A DNA stretch of 64,000 nt, from assembly GCA_018340375.1 (NCBI GenBank), contig JAFFJZ010000030.1:310001-374000 (forward strand), given 5' to 3'. Under the pieces are notes generated by a model. That model had not been told where the DNA came from and ran no database searches. It saw only the letters and a program-made list of their open reading frames with translations. This DNA comes from Gonatopus flavifemur (lineage: Eukaryota; Arthropoda; Insecta; Hymenoptera; Dryinidae). The position numbers were made by a program, and so were the translations under genes. Of this stretch, positions 47,547 through 58,130 are shown in pieces; within the stretch, counting starts at the first letter, position 1, and every line of letters starts with the position of its first letter.

Positions 47547-48628
47547 CACGGTAAAAAGAAAAACTTGATTTCAGTTAAAATATAAGCTGAATTTAAGATG
47601 CAGCCGAAAGAAGACTCATTAGACTTAAAGTCAGCTACTGGAAAACCTTCTCAAACTCAAACAAGAATACAGCTTACATTGATCCCTATTGAACTGAAAT
47701 TAAAACTGATTTTGAACTGAAATTCAAAGCGAATTATTCCTGATAAATGGGTTCGTCCATTGTTTTTTGTTTTGTTCTTCTCAACATAGCGTTACCTATC
47801 GACGATGAGGAAGTTGTTTGTGTTTATTCGGAGAATGCAAAATGAAAGTTCCCTGTTGTGTGAATTTATTCACTTAACTTGTTGACTATTCAATTATATC
47901 ATGATCGTAGTTTTTGAAGATTGAACATCTTTAACCCTCATCGGGAGATTCGAACCCACATTGTTGCTGGAATAACCTGTCCTAGTCCTTTGCGTTTAAC
48001 CACTTCGCCACGGTACCGTTTCGATCGACGCATGTGATAAATAATTTCATAATAGTATAATTTGATGGTATGTGTAGTGTGGAGTCGAAGATAAATTTGG
48101 AAAACATTTCACGGGAACTGAGAATTAGTGGAAATGTGAATACCCCCAAAAGTTTGAATTAATTCCAATTTGTGTTGTAATGTTGAAGTGAAAGTGTCGA
48201 CATAAAAAATCCATTGACAGCGCGGAAAATCCAATAACAAGCTTTTACGAAAGTGATATTACAAACTGCTACCGAATTTGTTAGACACCTTGAATAATAA
48301 ATAAAAAACCTGAAATAATTTGACTGAATTGAAACTGTCATTAATTATATGCAAATATATATGTGTACGTATAAACAATTGTAACACTGAAAATGAAAGA
48401 ATTCTAATCTCATTTTCAGATATTTTTTACTGAATTATCCATCAAACTCTACATGGCTGCCTATAAGATATGCATTGCTGATAATCAGCATATTATCCGG
48501 TTTAATTGAATTTAATACGGCCATAACTGTTTTTCATCCCATATTACGGCTGAAATCGTAACATTGCTGATTTTGAGCCTCATCTGAAAATCAGTCGATC
48601 ATGGAATTAAGATTTACCTTTTACTGTG
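47547..48628. mobile_element. 1.08-kb CACGG-ended element, copy 1
   Basis: Starts CACGGTAAAAAGAAAAACTT and ends TTACCTTTTACTGTG, TA on both sides, inserted in the mariner leader. No protein gene. Contains a tRNA-like unit. Copy 2 is at 48917-50677. Confidence 0.88.
47936..48018 (-). other. tRNA-Ser-like unit with Pol III boxes
   Basis: On the minus strand, TGGCGAAGTGGTTAAACGC (A box and D-arm) is followed about 35 nt later by GTGGGTTCGAATCTCCC (B box and T-arm). The layout and GGACTAG before the anticodon region resemble tRNA-Ser. The anticodon stem and acceptor stem do not pair, so it is a tRNA-derived relic rather than a tRNA gene. Both boxes are close to consensus and could still bind TFIIIC. 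Confidence 0.65.
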
Positions 48629-49019
48629 TATGTTTACAAATACCTAAGCTTATTGTATGACATCTATGATCTATTTATTTCAACTACCACTTACCGCTAC
48701 AGCCATCTATTGCAAAACGGCGGAAGCAAAGTTATACACCTAATAAAAAATTATGACAATCGGCTGCTAGCTTCACGGCTGCAAGTTTCAGTTTCATAAA
48801 GCGCTGGACCATACCACGAATCATTTCCAACCAGATTGAAATCATTTTGCACACTTTTCCCGTACAGAACCGGAATTTTCCTCTACAGAACAGTTTTTTA
48901 AACCAATAGAATACGACACGGTAAAAATAAAAACTTCATTTCAATTAGAATATGAGCTGAATTCAAGATGCAACCAAAAGAAGACTCGGTTGACTTAAAG
49001 TCAGCCAATGGAAAACCTT

Positions 49020-49511
49020 CACCCAGAAAAATGGTATACCTGGATTCATTTGATTTGACGAAAATTTGTTTGAATCAACTAAAATTTATTTGGCTCAACT
49101 ACAATGTCTATTTATATATGAACCTACTAGAGTTTTAGTTGGATCAAATAAACAATTTATTTCATCCGAATAAATTCTTATTCATTCCAAATAAAATTCA
49201 CTTGAATCAAATAAAATTTTATTAGATACAATTACACAGAGAAAAGTTTATATTAAAGATTATTAGACACAGTATCGTACCCGTGGGATATACTCGATTA
49301 TGACGATAGGAACTATAATTTTGTATTCTCTTATTACTCCGCATATTGAATTCAAAAAGAGTTGTGGTAATCTGTGGTATACTCGTGGTTCTTTCCGCCA
49401 TAACAAAGTATATCCCACGGCTACGATATAAATATATTAATTTTTACTACAAAATTTTCTCCGTGTAAATCTCTAGTAGGTTCATATTCAAGTAAACCAT
49501 TTCTCTGGGTG
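49020..49511. mobile_element. CACCCAG-ended element nested in copy 2
   Basis: Starts CACCCAGAAAAATGGT and ends ACCATTTCTCTGGGTG; TT flanks both sides, and copy 1 shows the empty site (CCTTCTCAAAC). Interior mirrored: GAACCTACTAGAG / CTCTAGTAGGTTC. It carries a further insert at 49235-49465. Confidence 0.85.
49235..49465. mobile_element. CACAG/CACGG MITE, third nesting level
   Basis: Starts CACAGAGAAAAGTTTATATT and ends ACAAAATTTTCTCCGTG; TA on both sides. GTGGGATATACT and AGTATATCCCAC are mirrored inside. Confidence 0.8.
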
Positions 49512-49658
49512 TTCTTAAACTCAAACAAGAATACAGTTTACATTAATCTCTATTCAACTGAAATTAAAACTGATTTTGAACTGAAACTCAAAGCGAATTG
49601 TTCCTGATAAATGGGTTCGTCCATTGTTTTTGGTTTTGTTCTACTCAACATGGCGTTA

Positions 49659-49841
49659 TACTGTAAAAAGTCCGACTGAAAGTGGCTGCATCTTACTTGA
49701 AAACTTGACTGAAATTCAGTCTTTTCCATTGTTTCGGCATTTGTTTTCGAAGCTTACTTCCAGCTGGAATAGGGCGAGTTTTGGCTGCATCTTAAAATAA
49801 GCTGATATTAAGGTTGGAAGTAAGTTTTACTTTTTACTGTG
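49659..49841. mobile_element. CACTG-type MITE nested in copy 2
   Basis: Starts (C>T)ACTGTAAAAAGTCCG and ends TTTTACTTTTTACTGTG. Copy 1 reads GCGTTACCTATCG without it, so TA was duplicated. A truncated relative lies at 53078-53204. Confidence 0.85.
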
Positions 49842-49983
49842 TACCTATCGACGATGAGAAATATGTTTGTGTTTATGCGGAGGATACAAAGAGAAAATTC
49901 TATGTTGTGTGAATTTATTCACTTCCCTTGTTGACTGTTCAATTATATCGTGATTGTAGTTTTTGAAGATTGAACATCTTCAA

Positions 49984-50066
49984 CTCTCATCGGGAGATTC
50001 AAACCCACGTTGTTGCTGTCATGACCTGTCCTAGTCCTTTGCGTTTCACCACTTCGCCATTGTACC
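49984..50066 (-). other. tRNA-Ser-like unit in copy 2
   Basis: Same unit as 47936-48018. The A box TGGCGAAGTGG is intact, but the B box has a C-to-T change (GGGTTTGAATCTCCC), which should weaken it. Confidence 0.6.
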
Positions 50067-50677
50067 GCTTCGATCGACGGACGTGATAAATCATTCCATA
50101 ATAATATAATTTGATATCATGTGTAATGTCAAGTCAAAGATAAATTTGGAAAACATTTTACGGGAACTGAGAATTAGTGCAAATGTGAATACCTCTGAAA
50201 GTTTGAATTAATTCCAATTTGTATTGTAATGTTGAAGAGTAAGTGTCCAAATAAAGAATCCATTAACAGTGCAGAAAATCCAATAACAAGCTTTTACGAA
50301 GTTGGTATTACAAACTGCTACCGAATTTGTTAGACACCTTGAATAATAAATAAAAAACCTGAAATAATTTGACTGAATTGAAACTGTCATTAATTATATG
50401 CAAATATATATGTGTACGTATAAACAATTGTAACACTGAAAATGAAAGAATTCTAATCTCATTTTCAGATATTTTTGACTGAATTATTCATCAAACTCTA
50501 CCTGACTGACTATAAGATATGCATTGCTAATAATCAGCATATTGTCCGATTTAATTGAATTTAATACGGCCATAATTCTTTTTCACCCCATATTACGGAT
50601 GAAATCGTAACATTGCTGATGTTAAGCCTCATCTGAAAATCAGTCGATCATGGAATTGAGATTTACTTTTTACTGTG

Positions 50678-51220
50678 GATATGAACAAGTTAATATTGTT
50701 TTCTTTTTCATCCAAAAGAAAAAAAGCAAAGTTCGTTTGTTTTATCAATATAATTTCAGTGAAGCGAAGTTTTCATGTATACATAAGAATCTTACCATCA
50801 TCTTCGGTAGTATCACATTCACACTCGAATGGGAATGGTAAATTTGTCTTTCTCGACAAATCGTGTGAGATAGGGTTATGTCGAATCCGCCTTTGTTAAA
50901 TCGATACTTTTCTTTTCAGAACATTCACGAATCATCACATCGAAAAGACCATCTACTGCGAGAATAATTCTTCAGTCTTTTATAAACTAATGTAATAACA
51001 AAATAAATATATGCATTCAACATAAACATATCGATTTAAGTTTAAATAAAAAATTAGGAGAGAAGTTTTTATTTAAAGCCCTTTTAAACTGATAAAGTAC
51101 ACTCGTTGCAACAATTTGTCCTTCTCAACACGTAACAGTAATAAATAATTTGCGATTTCAGGTCAAATTTGTTCAATATTTCGTGCATGATTGCTGTTGT
51201 ATCTATACATATAATACATA
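50678..51220. other. No gene recognised
   Basis: AT-rich linker; nothing supported. Confidence 0.4.
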
Positions 51221-51410
51221 TACTAAGAGAAGAGCAATTTGGAGGTTCGGTGAATAGTAATATATTTGATAGATAAATTTGAATATTACTAAACTTTCAG
51301 CGATGTTTCTTGAAATTTCATAAAACATCGCTGAAAATTCAGTAATATTTAGATTTATGGAACAAATATCTTACTGTATATCGAACTTTTAAATCGCTCT
51401 TCTCTCAGTG
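51221..51410. mobile_element. CACTG-type palindromic MITE, 190 bp
   Basis: Starts TACTAAGAGAAGAGCAATTT (first C changed to T) and ends ATCGCTCTTCTCTCAGTG; TA on both sides. Centre: TTTCAGCGATGTTT...AAACATCGCTGAAA. Confidence 0.75.
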
Positions 51411-52384
51411 TATACACAATCCACATTACATTCAATAAATGTCTCATCTACCAGTCATTCTTGCAATTTCAAATGTATTCCAATGAATATCTGAACAACA
51501 CGGAATCCAGTTGATTCCTCCATTGCACGTGATTTTGAAATGATAACCCCCTGATGGAATATAAGGATGAAATCAAGTATAAAATATTTAGATACTGGCA
51601 ATTCCATTTACATTACGATTATACTTCTTATGATAATTTAGAAATACATTTTACCTACAAAGTTTCCCAGTTTTCTTTTGAGAGACACGAAGAACAATTG
51701 AATGCCGTGGTTTCAAGTTCCATCTAAAAGTAGTGAGGGTCATTATGTACATAAAAAATGGAACGGTAAAGCATTTAACTTGGGACATTTGACTCCTCTT
51801 TGTTGTACTCTGTAACAATCTTGTATCAAGTAGCTTCCAGTTTCAGGTTTTTACACTTACTTAATCTCTTGATTACTGAATACCAACGCAGCTCATTAAA
51901 TATCTCATGTGATGAAGTCAAATCACATGTTTCGTATACCAGACAATTATTTATCGATTGAAGTTATTTGATATGTCCAATTCAAAGAAAACTTCCCATG
52001 TACAAAATTTGTGAAGATTCTTCTCACTTTCGTAGTGGATTCTATCTCCTGATTATGTGGGAATTGCTTTTTCATCAAAAATACACTGAAAGAATTTTAT
52101 TGTAAAAACTACCGTAAATATTCCACTTTCTAGATATTGAAGGGTCCAAAAAGCGAGAGAACACTCCACTAAATCATGTGCAGAACAAAAGTGCTCCTCA
52201 TGCAACATTTTTGCTGTTACTATTTCAAGGAAGCACATTTCATCACTATTCATTAGAGTGTGTGATCTTTGAATTCAAAAAGTAGTTTCGTCAAATCATA
52301 GCCATTGGGAACCCCCAATTGGTTCAAACCTTTCCAAAAAGAGTGATTGTACAAGTGTGGTATGTATTTGGATGACAAAAAGTT
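51411..52384. other. No gene recognised
   Basis: No supported coding region. Confidence 0.4.
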
Positions 52385-52624
52385 CTTGATTACTCGGTTG
52401 ACGAGTATGCAGGACAATATACCAATTGCCAGAATTTCATCGACTTGTGGTTCGATGACAAGGACTCTGGAATACCCGCTGAGTCACGTTTGCTTGTAAT
52501 TGCTTATGGAAAAGGACTATGTAATGGCGCAAGGGGAATGACAGAGGGCTTATTCGTAAAAGGAAGCTTTCAAAGAGCTTATGAAAGCGAAGTTTTGACA
52601 ATTCTATTCAGAATATTAAGATAG
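52385..52624 (+). pseudogene. Decayed fragment of a transposon-encoded protein
   Basis: 79 codons in one frame ending at TAG: GQYTNCQNFIDLWFDDKDSG, then GIPAESRLLVIAYGKGLCNG, ARGMTEGLFVKGSFQRAYES. I recall the pattern SDG...QYKN..NF, then AEWHFFATSHGKG.CDG.GG..KR...ASLQRP from an abundant family of uncharacterised transposon proteins in arthropods and cnidarians. The fit is clear in the order and spacing of the blocks, but many residues have changed (ATSHGKG to IAYGKG). No start codon or complete element; a relic. Ends of the parent element were not found. Confidence 0.55.
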
Positions 52625-53816
52625 GAAAACATTAATATTGAAGGTTTCAATATATCTAAGTAAAATCAGAACATATAACTCTGCACTGTAATAAGTATTT
52701 ATAGATTTGCGGAGGGAAATATCGTGACATATGGCGGTTTGTAAATTTCCAAACAATCTACGTCGCTTAACAAAAGAAAATTCAGCCCACGCTCTGCTTA
52801 GTACATGGACAGCAAGAAATATCAGTCAAATATACTGGAATTCTGTGAAGTTGAGGTAAAAAATTACGTGAATGTGAAGTTGGCATATCAAATGCTGACA
52901 TCACGTAAAAAAGTTGTAATTCCGGTGGCATTTACCATAGTTCAATAGTTCTTGATGATTTAGAGCAATAATTCTATTCATATTACCGGAAGAAATTAAT
53001 TTTGAAGAGATGAAATGCCAAGTTTTACATTCATATGGTAGCATTTCGGCAGGGAGAGGTTTGAACGATCAAAGCCTCACAGTAAAAAGTCGGACTGAAT
53101 GTGGCTGCATCTTATTTGAAAACTTGACTGAAATTAAATTTTTTTCATTGTGTGGGCATTTGTTTTCGATGCCCACTTTCAGTTGAAACAGGGCTAGTTC
53201 TGAACGTCCCTTCCGGTGGGAAGCCCATAACAACCAAGCTGAATGTAACGTTTATAGGAGTTTGTCGATTTTTTGTCGCTAATTTGTTATCGCAGTTAAA
53301 ATTTTGTCGCTCCTTTGGAACGCGGAAAAATCGAGCGTTTTCTAACGGAAGTCTTCCGCTGGAAAGCCCAAAGTGCTGAATTGAGGAGGATGGGTTAAAA
53401 TTGCCATAGGGATTTGTCGCTGAAATTTGTCCTCAAGTAGAATATTGTTGACCCAGTCATTTTCGAGAAAAACAAGAATAACTGAAATTGGAGTGATGAA
53501 TACGTCACAGACAAGTATAAAGGCGAGTGGCACAGGAAGAATCAATTGACCGCTTCCTAGATTAATACACATAATCATAAGATGGGAGTGGAGATGCGGA
53601 AAAAACCTTGGAACATACTTGTAACATGGATGTAACAAACTTGTGGGGAGGGTGATCGCACGGATTAGAAGAATCAGGTGCGGACTGAAATGTGCACGAT
53701 CAATCATTACCTTGATCAACTTGGACTGACTGATCCGAGATTAGGGTTCTGGATCATGAGAAAAGAGATTGGATGATCAAATCATGCACTTAGAGAGATG
53801 AAATGAATGATTCCTA
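52625..53816. other. Repeat remnants, no gene
   Basis: 53078-53204 is a truncated CACAGTAAAAAGTCGG element related to 49659-49841. 53205-53385 has mirrored CTTCCGGTGGGAAGCCC and CTTCCGCTGGAAAGCCC. A 125-codon minus frame at 53342-53719 has no coding character that I can support. Confidence 0.4.
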
Positions 53817-53985
53817 CATTGTAAAGAGTGGATGTAGAATTTTCACCCAGATTTGGTGGGAGCGAAAATCCCCCACGTGGGGTGAATTTAATTCCTCCAA
53901 AATATGGAGGGAATGAATATCCCCCACGTGGGGGATTTTTGCTGCCACCAAACTTCCGGGAAAACTTCACTTACTTTTTACAGTG
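53817..53985. mobile_element. CAtTG/CACTG-type MITE, 169 bp
   Basis: Starts CATTGTAAAGAGTGGATGTA and ends TTACTTTTTACAGTG; TA on both sides. The centre has palindromes CCCCCACGTGGGG repeated twice. Confidence 0.7.
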
Positions 53986-54207
53986 TACCAAGGCGGGCCG
54001 ACTGAATGTATATAATTGTGGTTGCTGCACGTAGACAAATTTTCTATTATAAATTACTAGACTCGCTAGTATATTGAGGATATACTTGCATTTTGAGGTT
54101 ATATACCAAAAGTTCTCTTCAAAAGTACGAGACTTTCTATTATAAAATGTTAATATTCTACCATTAACTCACGGAAAGTCTGGTACTTTTGTAAAGCATG
54201 TTTAGTA

Positions 54208-54866
54208 CAGGTTGGTTGAAAAGTTTTGAAAGCAAAAATGAAAGAATGTGTATTTTTCGATGAAATGATTTTTTTTATAGTCTCCCTCAACTTCAACACA
54301 CTTATTCCAACGATCCTCCAATAATTTTATACCATCTCTGTAATGATTGTCCGAAAGCTCCGCAAAATACTGTTCCACGGCTGCAATAGCTTCTTCATTC
54401 GACGAAAAACGCTTTCCACGAAGGAATTGTTTCAAATTTATGAAGAGGTAATAGTCGGAGGGAGCCAAATCTGGTGAATACGGTGGGTGTTCAAGCAATT
54501 CGTACTTCAATTCGTTCAGTTTAGCTATCGCCAGAACACTTGTGTGAACACGTGCATTGTTTTGATGAAAAATGATTTTTTTATTCCGTAAACCGGGTCT
54601 TTTTTCCCGAATTTTTCCATCCAACTGGTCCAAAAGGTTGCAATAATATTCAGAGTTGGTTGAACAAAACCCCTTTTGCGTCCCAAAAACCCGATGCTAA
54701 AACCTTTTTTGCCGATCGTTCTGACTTCACCCGTTTTGGAGCTGAACAACTAGCTTCAGTCCACTGTAAACGTTCTTGTTTCAGTTTAGGATCATGATGG
54801 TAGATCCAAGTCTCGTCCACAGTTACGAAACGACGCAAAAAATCGGTCTTATTCTGCTTAAAATTA
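54208..54866 (-). mobile_element. 5'-truncated mariner remnant
   Basis: Begins CAGGTTGGTTGAAAAGTTTT, a mariner-type terminus preceded by TA, and carries the transposase C-terminal two thirds on the minus strand. It ends abruptly at about 54866, where a TAGGGATGCACCGGAT repeat begins. Confidence 0.8.
54217..54862 (-). pseudogene. mariner transposase fragment with mutated second Asp
   Basis: Begins within the catalytic domain: DFLRRFVTVDETWIYHHDP (first catalytic D in VDETW), then FWDAKGVLF. A frameshift lies between VLFNQ and NSEYYCNLLDQL near 54655. It continues IREKRPGL and the second motif as FHQNNARVHT, where N replaces the catalytic D (family HQDNARPH). The third motif YSPDLAPSDYYLF is intact. 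The tail reads FSSNEEAIAAVEQYFAEL then EDRWNKCVEVEGDY. HTH domains are missing. Two independent lesions, so dead. It differs in sequence from the mariner at 46373, so it is another lineage. Confidence 0.9.
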
Positions 54867-55395
54867 GGGATGCACCGGATATCCGGCCCTGATCCGGTAT
54901 CCGGCCTATCCGGCCTCATTTTCCGATCCGGCCGGATCGCCGGATCGGACACATATCCGGCCAGATACTGAATAAAATTTCTATAAAATTCATATTATCC
55001 CAAAGGATGAATCTCTTGTTCAATATTATTGAAATATTGTTCAAATGATATTCAGTGGAACGTTTCAGTTTTCCCCAATTAAAGAAATCTGTTGAATCTT
55101 GCCATATCTGATTGAATATTGTACAGGGAGTAGAAAAGTCAGTGTCCGTTCCAACGGGCAGATTTTTGGAATTTTGTTGTAGTTCGCAGTATTGTAACCC
55201 CTCTGATGCATGATAAAAAACATCAGAACTCGTTATCCACTCAATCAATGGGAGCAATATTTCAAAATTTTGAAAATAATGACAGAATACCAAAAATCTA
55301 TCGTTGGAACCAACACGGACTTTCTTCACTCACTGTATAATGATCTGGTTATAGCCGATTTGAAAAGTTTCAATGAGATTTAGTGAGATTTAGTG
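54867..55395. repeat. CCGGAT-rich repeat and adjoining unassigned sequence
   Basis: 54867-54957 starts TTAGGGATGCACCGGATATC and is a cluster of ATCCGG motifs, as seen at the ends of some hAT elements. The other end was not located. A 137-codon minus frame at 54916-55329 reads VFCHYFQNFEILLPLIEWI; I cannot identify it. Confidence 0.4.
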
Positions 55396-55755
55396 CACGG
55401 AGAAAATATAATAGCGATTACTTTATTGAGCACGAACGGCCCGTGTTGGAAAAAATTATGAGTTGGCTCTTGTTTTGGATGCCACGGTATGCGTCAATAA
55501 TATATCCATTATGTTTAAGCGAAATGGTTTCTCATAATGCATCCATGATGCCATAAATGTAACACCGTCATTGGCTCTTGTTTCAAATGCCACATCGCGC
55601 ATCGATATTTCATCAATGATTGAGGAACATAATGCTCACATAGATTGTCCTCAATAACGGTGTTTGATACAGAAACACCTTGGTACCATCATGCCAACAT
55701 TTTTTTTCTTTGCCATGGGTCCAATATGGTACCATTATGAGCATATTTTTCTTAT
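55396..55755. mobile_element. Probable CACGG element, right end unclear
   Basis: Starts CACGGAGAAAATATAATAGC. A possible degenerate right end is ATATTTTTCTTATCTGGG. Inner mirrored blocks: GGCTCTTGTTT(T/C)...ATGCCAC occurs twice. Confidence 0.4.
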
Positions 55756-55928
55756 CTGGGAATATACTATACTGAAGCAATACATTTGATTAATGTGAAT
55801 ACAGTAATCAATGGTGTGGGACTTTTTTTCATGACTTGAGTCATTCATGTCGAATTATTAATGGCTAATGTTACGGGCTATTTCAGAAGAAAATTTGTTG
55901 AATCTTGTTAAATCTTATCGATCGATAT

Positions 55929-56094
55929 CAGGTCGATGGTAGGGGGTAAATTCGCCAAACTTTTCGCCGAATAGACATAATTTGACAATCGCTAGTAATT
56001 TCTAGTGATTACTGAAAAGTGACTATCGATTGCCAAATCATGTCTATTCGGCGAAATGTTCATTCGGCAAATTCAGCCCCTACCCAGGTCGATG
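55929..56094. mobile_element. MITE with TAGGGG ends and 10-bp flanking repeat
   Basis: CAGGTCGATG on both sides (55929-55938 and 56085-56094). Element 55939-56084 with arms TAAATTCGCC...CGCCGAATAGACAT and ATGTCTATTCGGCG...GGCAAATTCA. The long flanking repeat suggests a Mutator-like 8-10 bp duplication, but there is no transposase to test it. Confidence 0.7.
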
Positions 56095-57118
56095 TTATAT
56101 CGTTATACGATGTAACATCGATGTTCATCGATTTCATAGTTATCGATGTTTAGTGAACACTAGGTTACGGCAGAGAGAATGTAAATATTCGCAAAACCGT
56201 ATCTATAATGATTGAATCTCTGCGCCCTCTAGTGGTGAACTATAAAATTCTTTGAATCAAATGAATATATTATTTCAATAGAGCAAGATCAACATTTTAA
56301 TTTACTTCAATAATGCTTTGTTTAACGGGAACAACAATCCTTCAACTGAAATAAATCTTTGATATATAATAAATCTGGGATGAAAATGGTTTTTCACAAA
56401 AGTGCCTAAGGTACACGTACACGTGCGATTCTTCGGAAATCAGTTCCAAACTCTTGCGATTCGTAAAGTATATTACTGCAGAAGGTAGCTCTTCAGAGGT
56501 AGCATTTGGCCTCCTGTTTTTTCGCTAAATACAATCCGGCAGGGCATCAATTGCCCGACTGCTCATTTGTCCGAATATTCATTTACCAGAAAAATTCAAG
56601 TTTGATGTACATTTTCAGTGCAACAATTATCCCCCCCCTCCCTTTGTTCAGGGCATAATATAAGGGTCAGTTCTTACCAAAAAGTTAGTTCTGAAAGAAA
56701 ACGATCAGTTCTGAAACGTACAAACGGTTAGTTCTTAAAAAATTACCCAATTTTCAGTTAAATGTTTTCCTTTTTATTTTTATTTTTTCAAATCGAGTAT
56801 CCAATACTGCCCTGTTACATAATAAGCCTTTCACCTCATATCGAGGGATATCATTGATTCAGTAGTGATATTCATTTAAAAAAAATGAATCTTGATGCCA
56901 AAAATAAAATCAATGAAGCATCAAATAATTCAAGAAATACTTTTCACACAAATTTCTCACTTCATATTGGAAGGGTTTTCTCTCGAAATAGAAAGACTAT
57001 TTCTTTTTCTTCAGCTGATGTTCTCACAGCATAGTTTATAAAAAAGGAATCTTGATTAAATAAAATGTAATGAGATAGATATATCATTTATTGATAGATA
57101 TATGAGGAGTTGAATCGT
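56095..57118. other. No gene recognised
   Basis: ATCGATG-rich motifs at 56095-56160, otherwise AT-rich without supported features. Confidence 0.4.
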
Positions 57119-58130
57119 GTAGGGTTACGCTTTGTGAAATGTTTCATCGATACCCTCAGTATAAGTCTTACATACTTATCGCTGGACTCTTACACCAATT
57201 AAATGTACATTGTAGAAGAGATAACCATCTCTCTCATCACAAATGGTTAAAAAAAAATACATGAAAAGAATATCGTTTCTATAGTTTTATGTACTTCTAT
57301 TCAACTATTTGTGATGAGAGAGATAGTTTTGTCTTCTACAATGTACATTTAATCGGTGTAAGAGTCCAGCGATAAGTATGTAAGACTTGTACTGAGGGTA
57401 TCGATGAAACATTTCACAAAGCGTAACCCTACATAATGCAATATACAACTCTGCCTATATAATTTTTACCAAATAAAACTAATGGCAGTAATTACTGTAT
57501 TTTCTTATGCTTTAGTGAGAATCAATATTATTGAGATTGATTTTTGATTCCTTGAATATCAGAAAATATTGTTTCAAAGTGTTATGAAACTATAATATGT
57601 TATTCTTTGCATATATTTTTTTTCAACTATTTGTGATGAAAGAGATGGTTTTGTCTTCTACAACATAAAGTTCAATTGATGAAAGAATCAAGCGATAAGT
57701 ATGTAAGACTTGTACTGAGGGTATCGATGAAACATTTCACATAGCGTAACCCTACATGATGCAATATACAACCCTGCCTATATAATTTTTACCAAATCAA
57801 ACTGATGGCATTAATTTCTGTATTTTGTTATAATTCAGTGAAAATCAATCTCTTGAAAATGATTTATTTTTTGGTTTTTAATAAATCAGAATATCAATCT
57901 CAAAAACATTGATCTTTACTAAACTATAACATAATACAGAAATTAATGGCATCAGTTGGATCTGGTAGAAATTATATAAGTTCTATGTTGAATCACTCAA
58001 TGTTATTCTTTGTGGAACTTTTCATTGGAGCATTTAGTACGTGTTTCACATACTCATCGCTTGATTCTTGCATACTTGCATTAGACTTGGTCCCATAAGA
58101 CACAATTTTATCTTATCACAAATAGTTGAA
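57119..58130. repeat. Cluster of four related arms, including a 130-bp hairpin
   Basis: 57119-57249 and 57303-57432 are reverse complements with few mismatches (blocks GTAGGGTTACGCTTTGTGAA, CTTACATACTTATCGCTGGA). The second arm and its right flank recur directly at 57628-57830 (AGCGATAAGTATGTAAGACT). That unit appears again, inverted and more diverged, at 57885-58130. Loop of the first pair is about 53 nt. Confidence 0.85.

Larger units (their letters stand above)
46373..48743 (-). mobile_element. mariner element (DD34D) with a nested insertion
   Basis: Ends TTAGGTGTATAACTTTGCTT and AAGCAAAGTTATACACCTAA, with TA at 46371-46372 and 48744-48745. Without the 1.08-kb insert at 47547-48628 the element is about 1.29 kb, the normal mariner size. 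The insert lies in the 5' leader of the transposase gene. Confidence 0.92.
48917..50677. mobile_element. 1.08-kb CACGG-ended element, copy 2, with nested insertions
   Basis: Starts CACGGTAAAAATAAAAACTT and ends ATTTACTTTTTACTGTG; GA on both sides. Removing inserts at 49020-49511 and 49659-49841 leaves about 1.09 kb collinear with copy 1, which is empty at both positions. Confidence 0.88.

Noticed and set aside
47936..48018. Functional tRNA-Ser gene
   Set aside because: Anticodon and acceptor stems do not pair, and the unit is embedded in a repeated element. Kept only as tRNA-like.
53342..53719. 125-codon frame on the minus strand
   Set aside because: No recognisable domain, and it overlaps palindromic repeat sequence. 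Not supported as coding.
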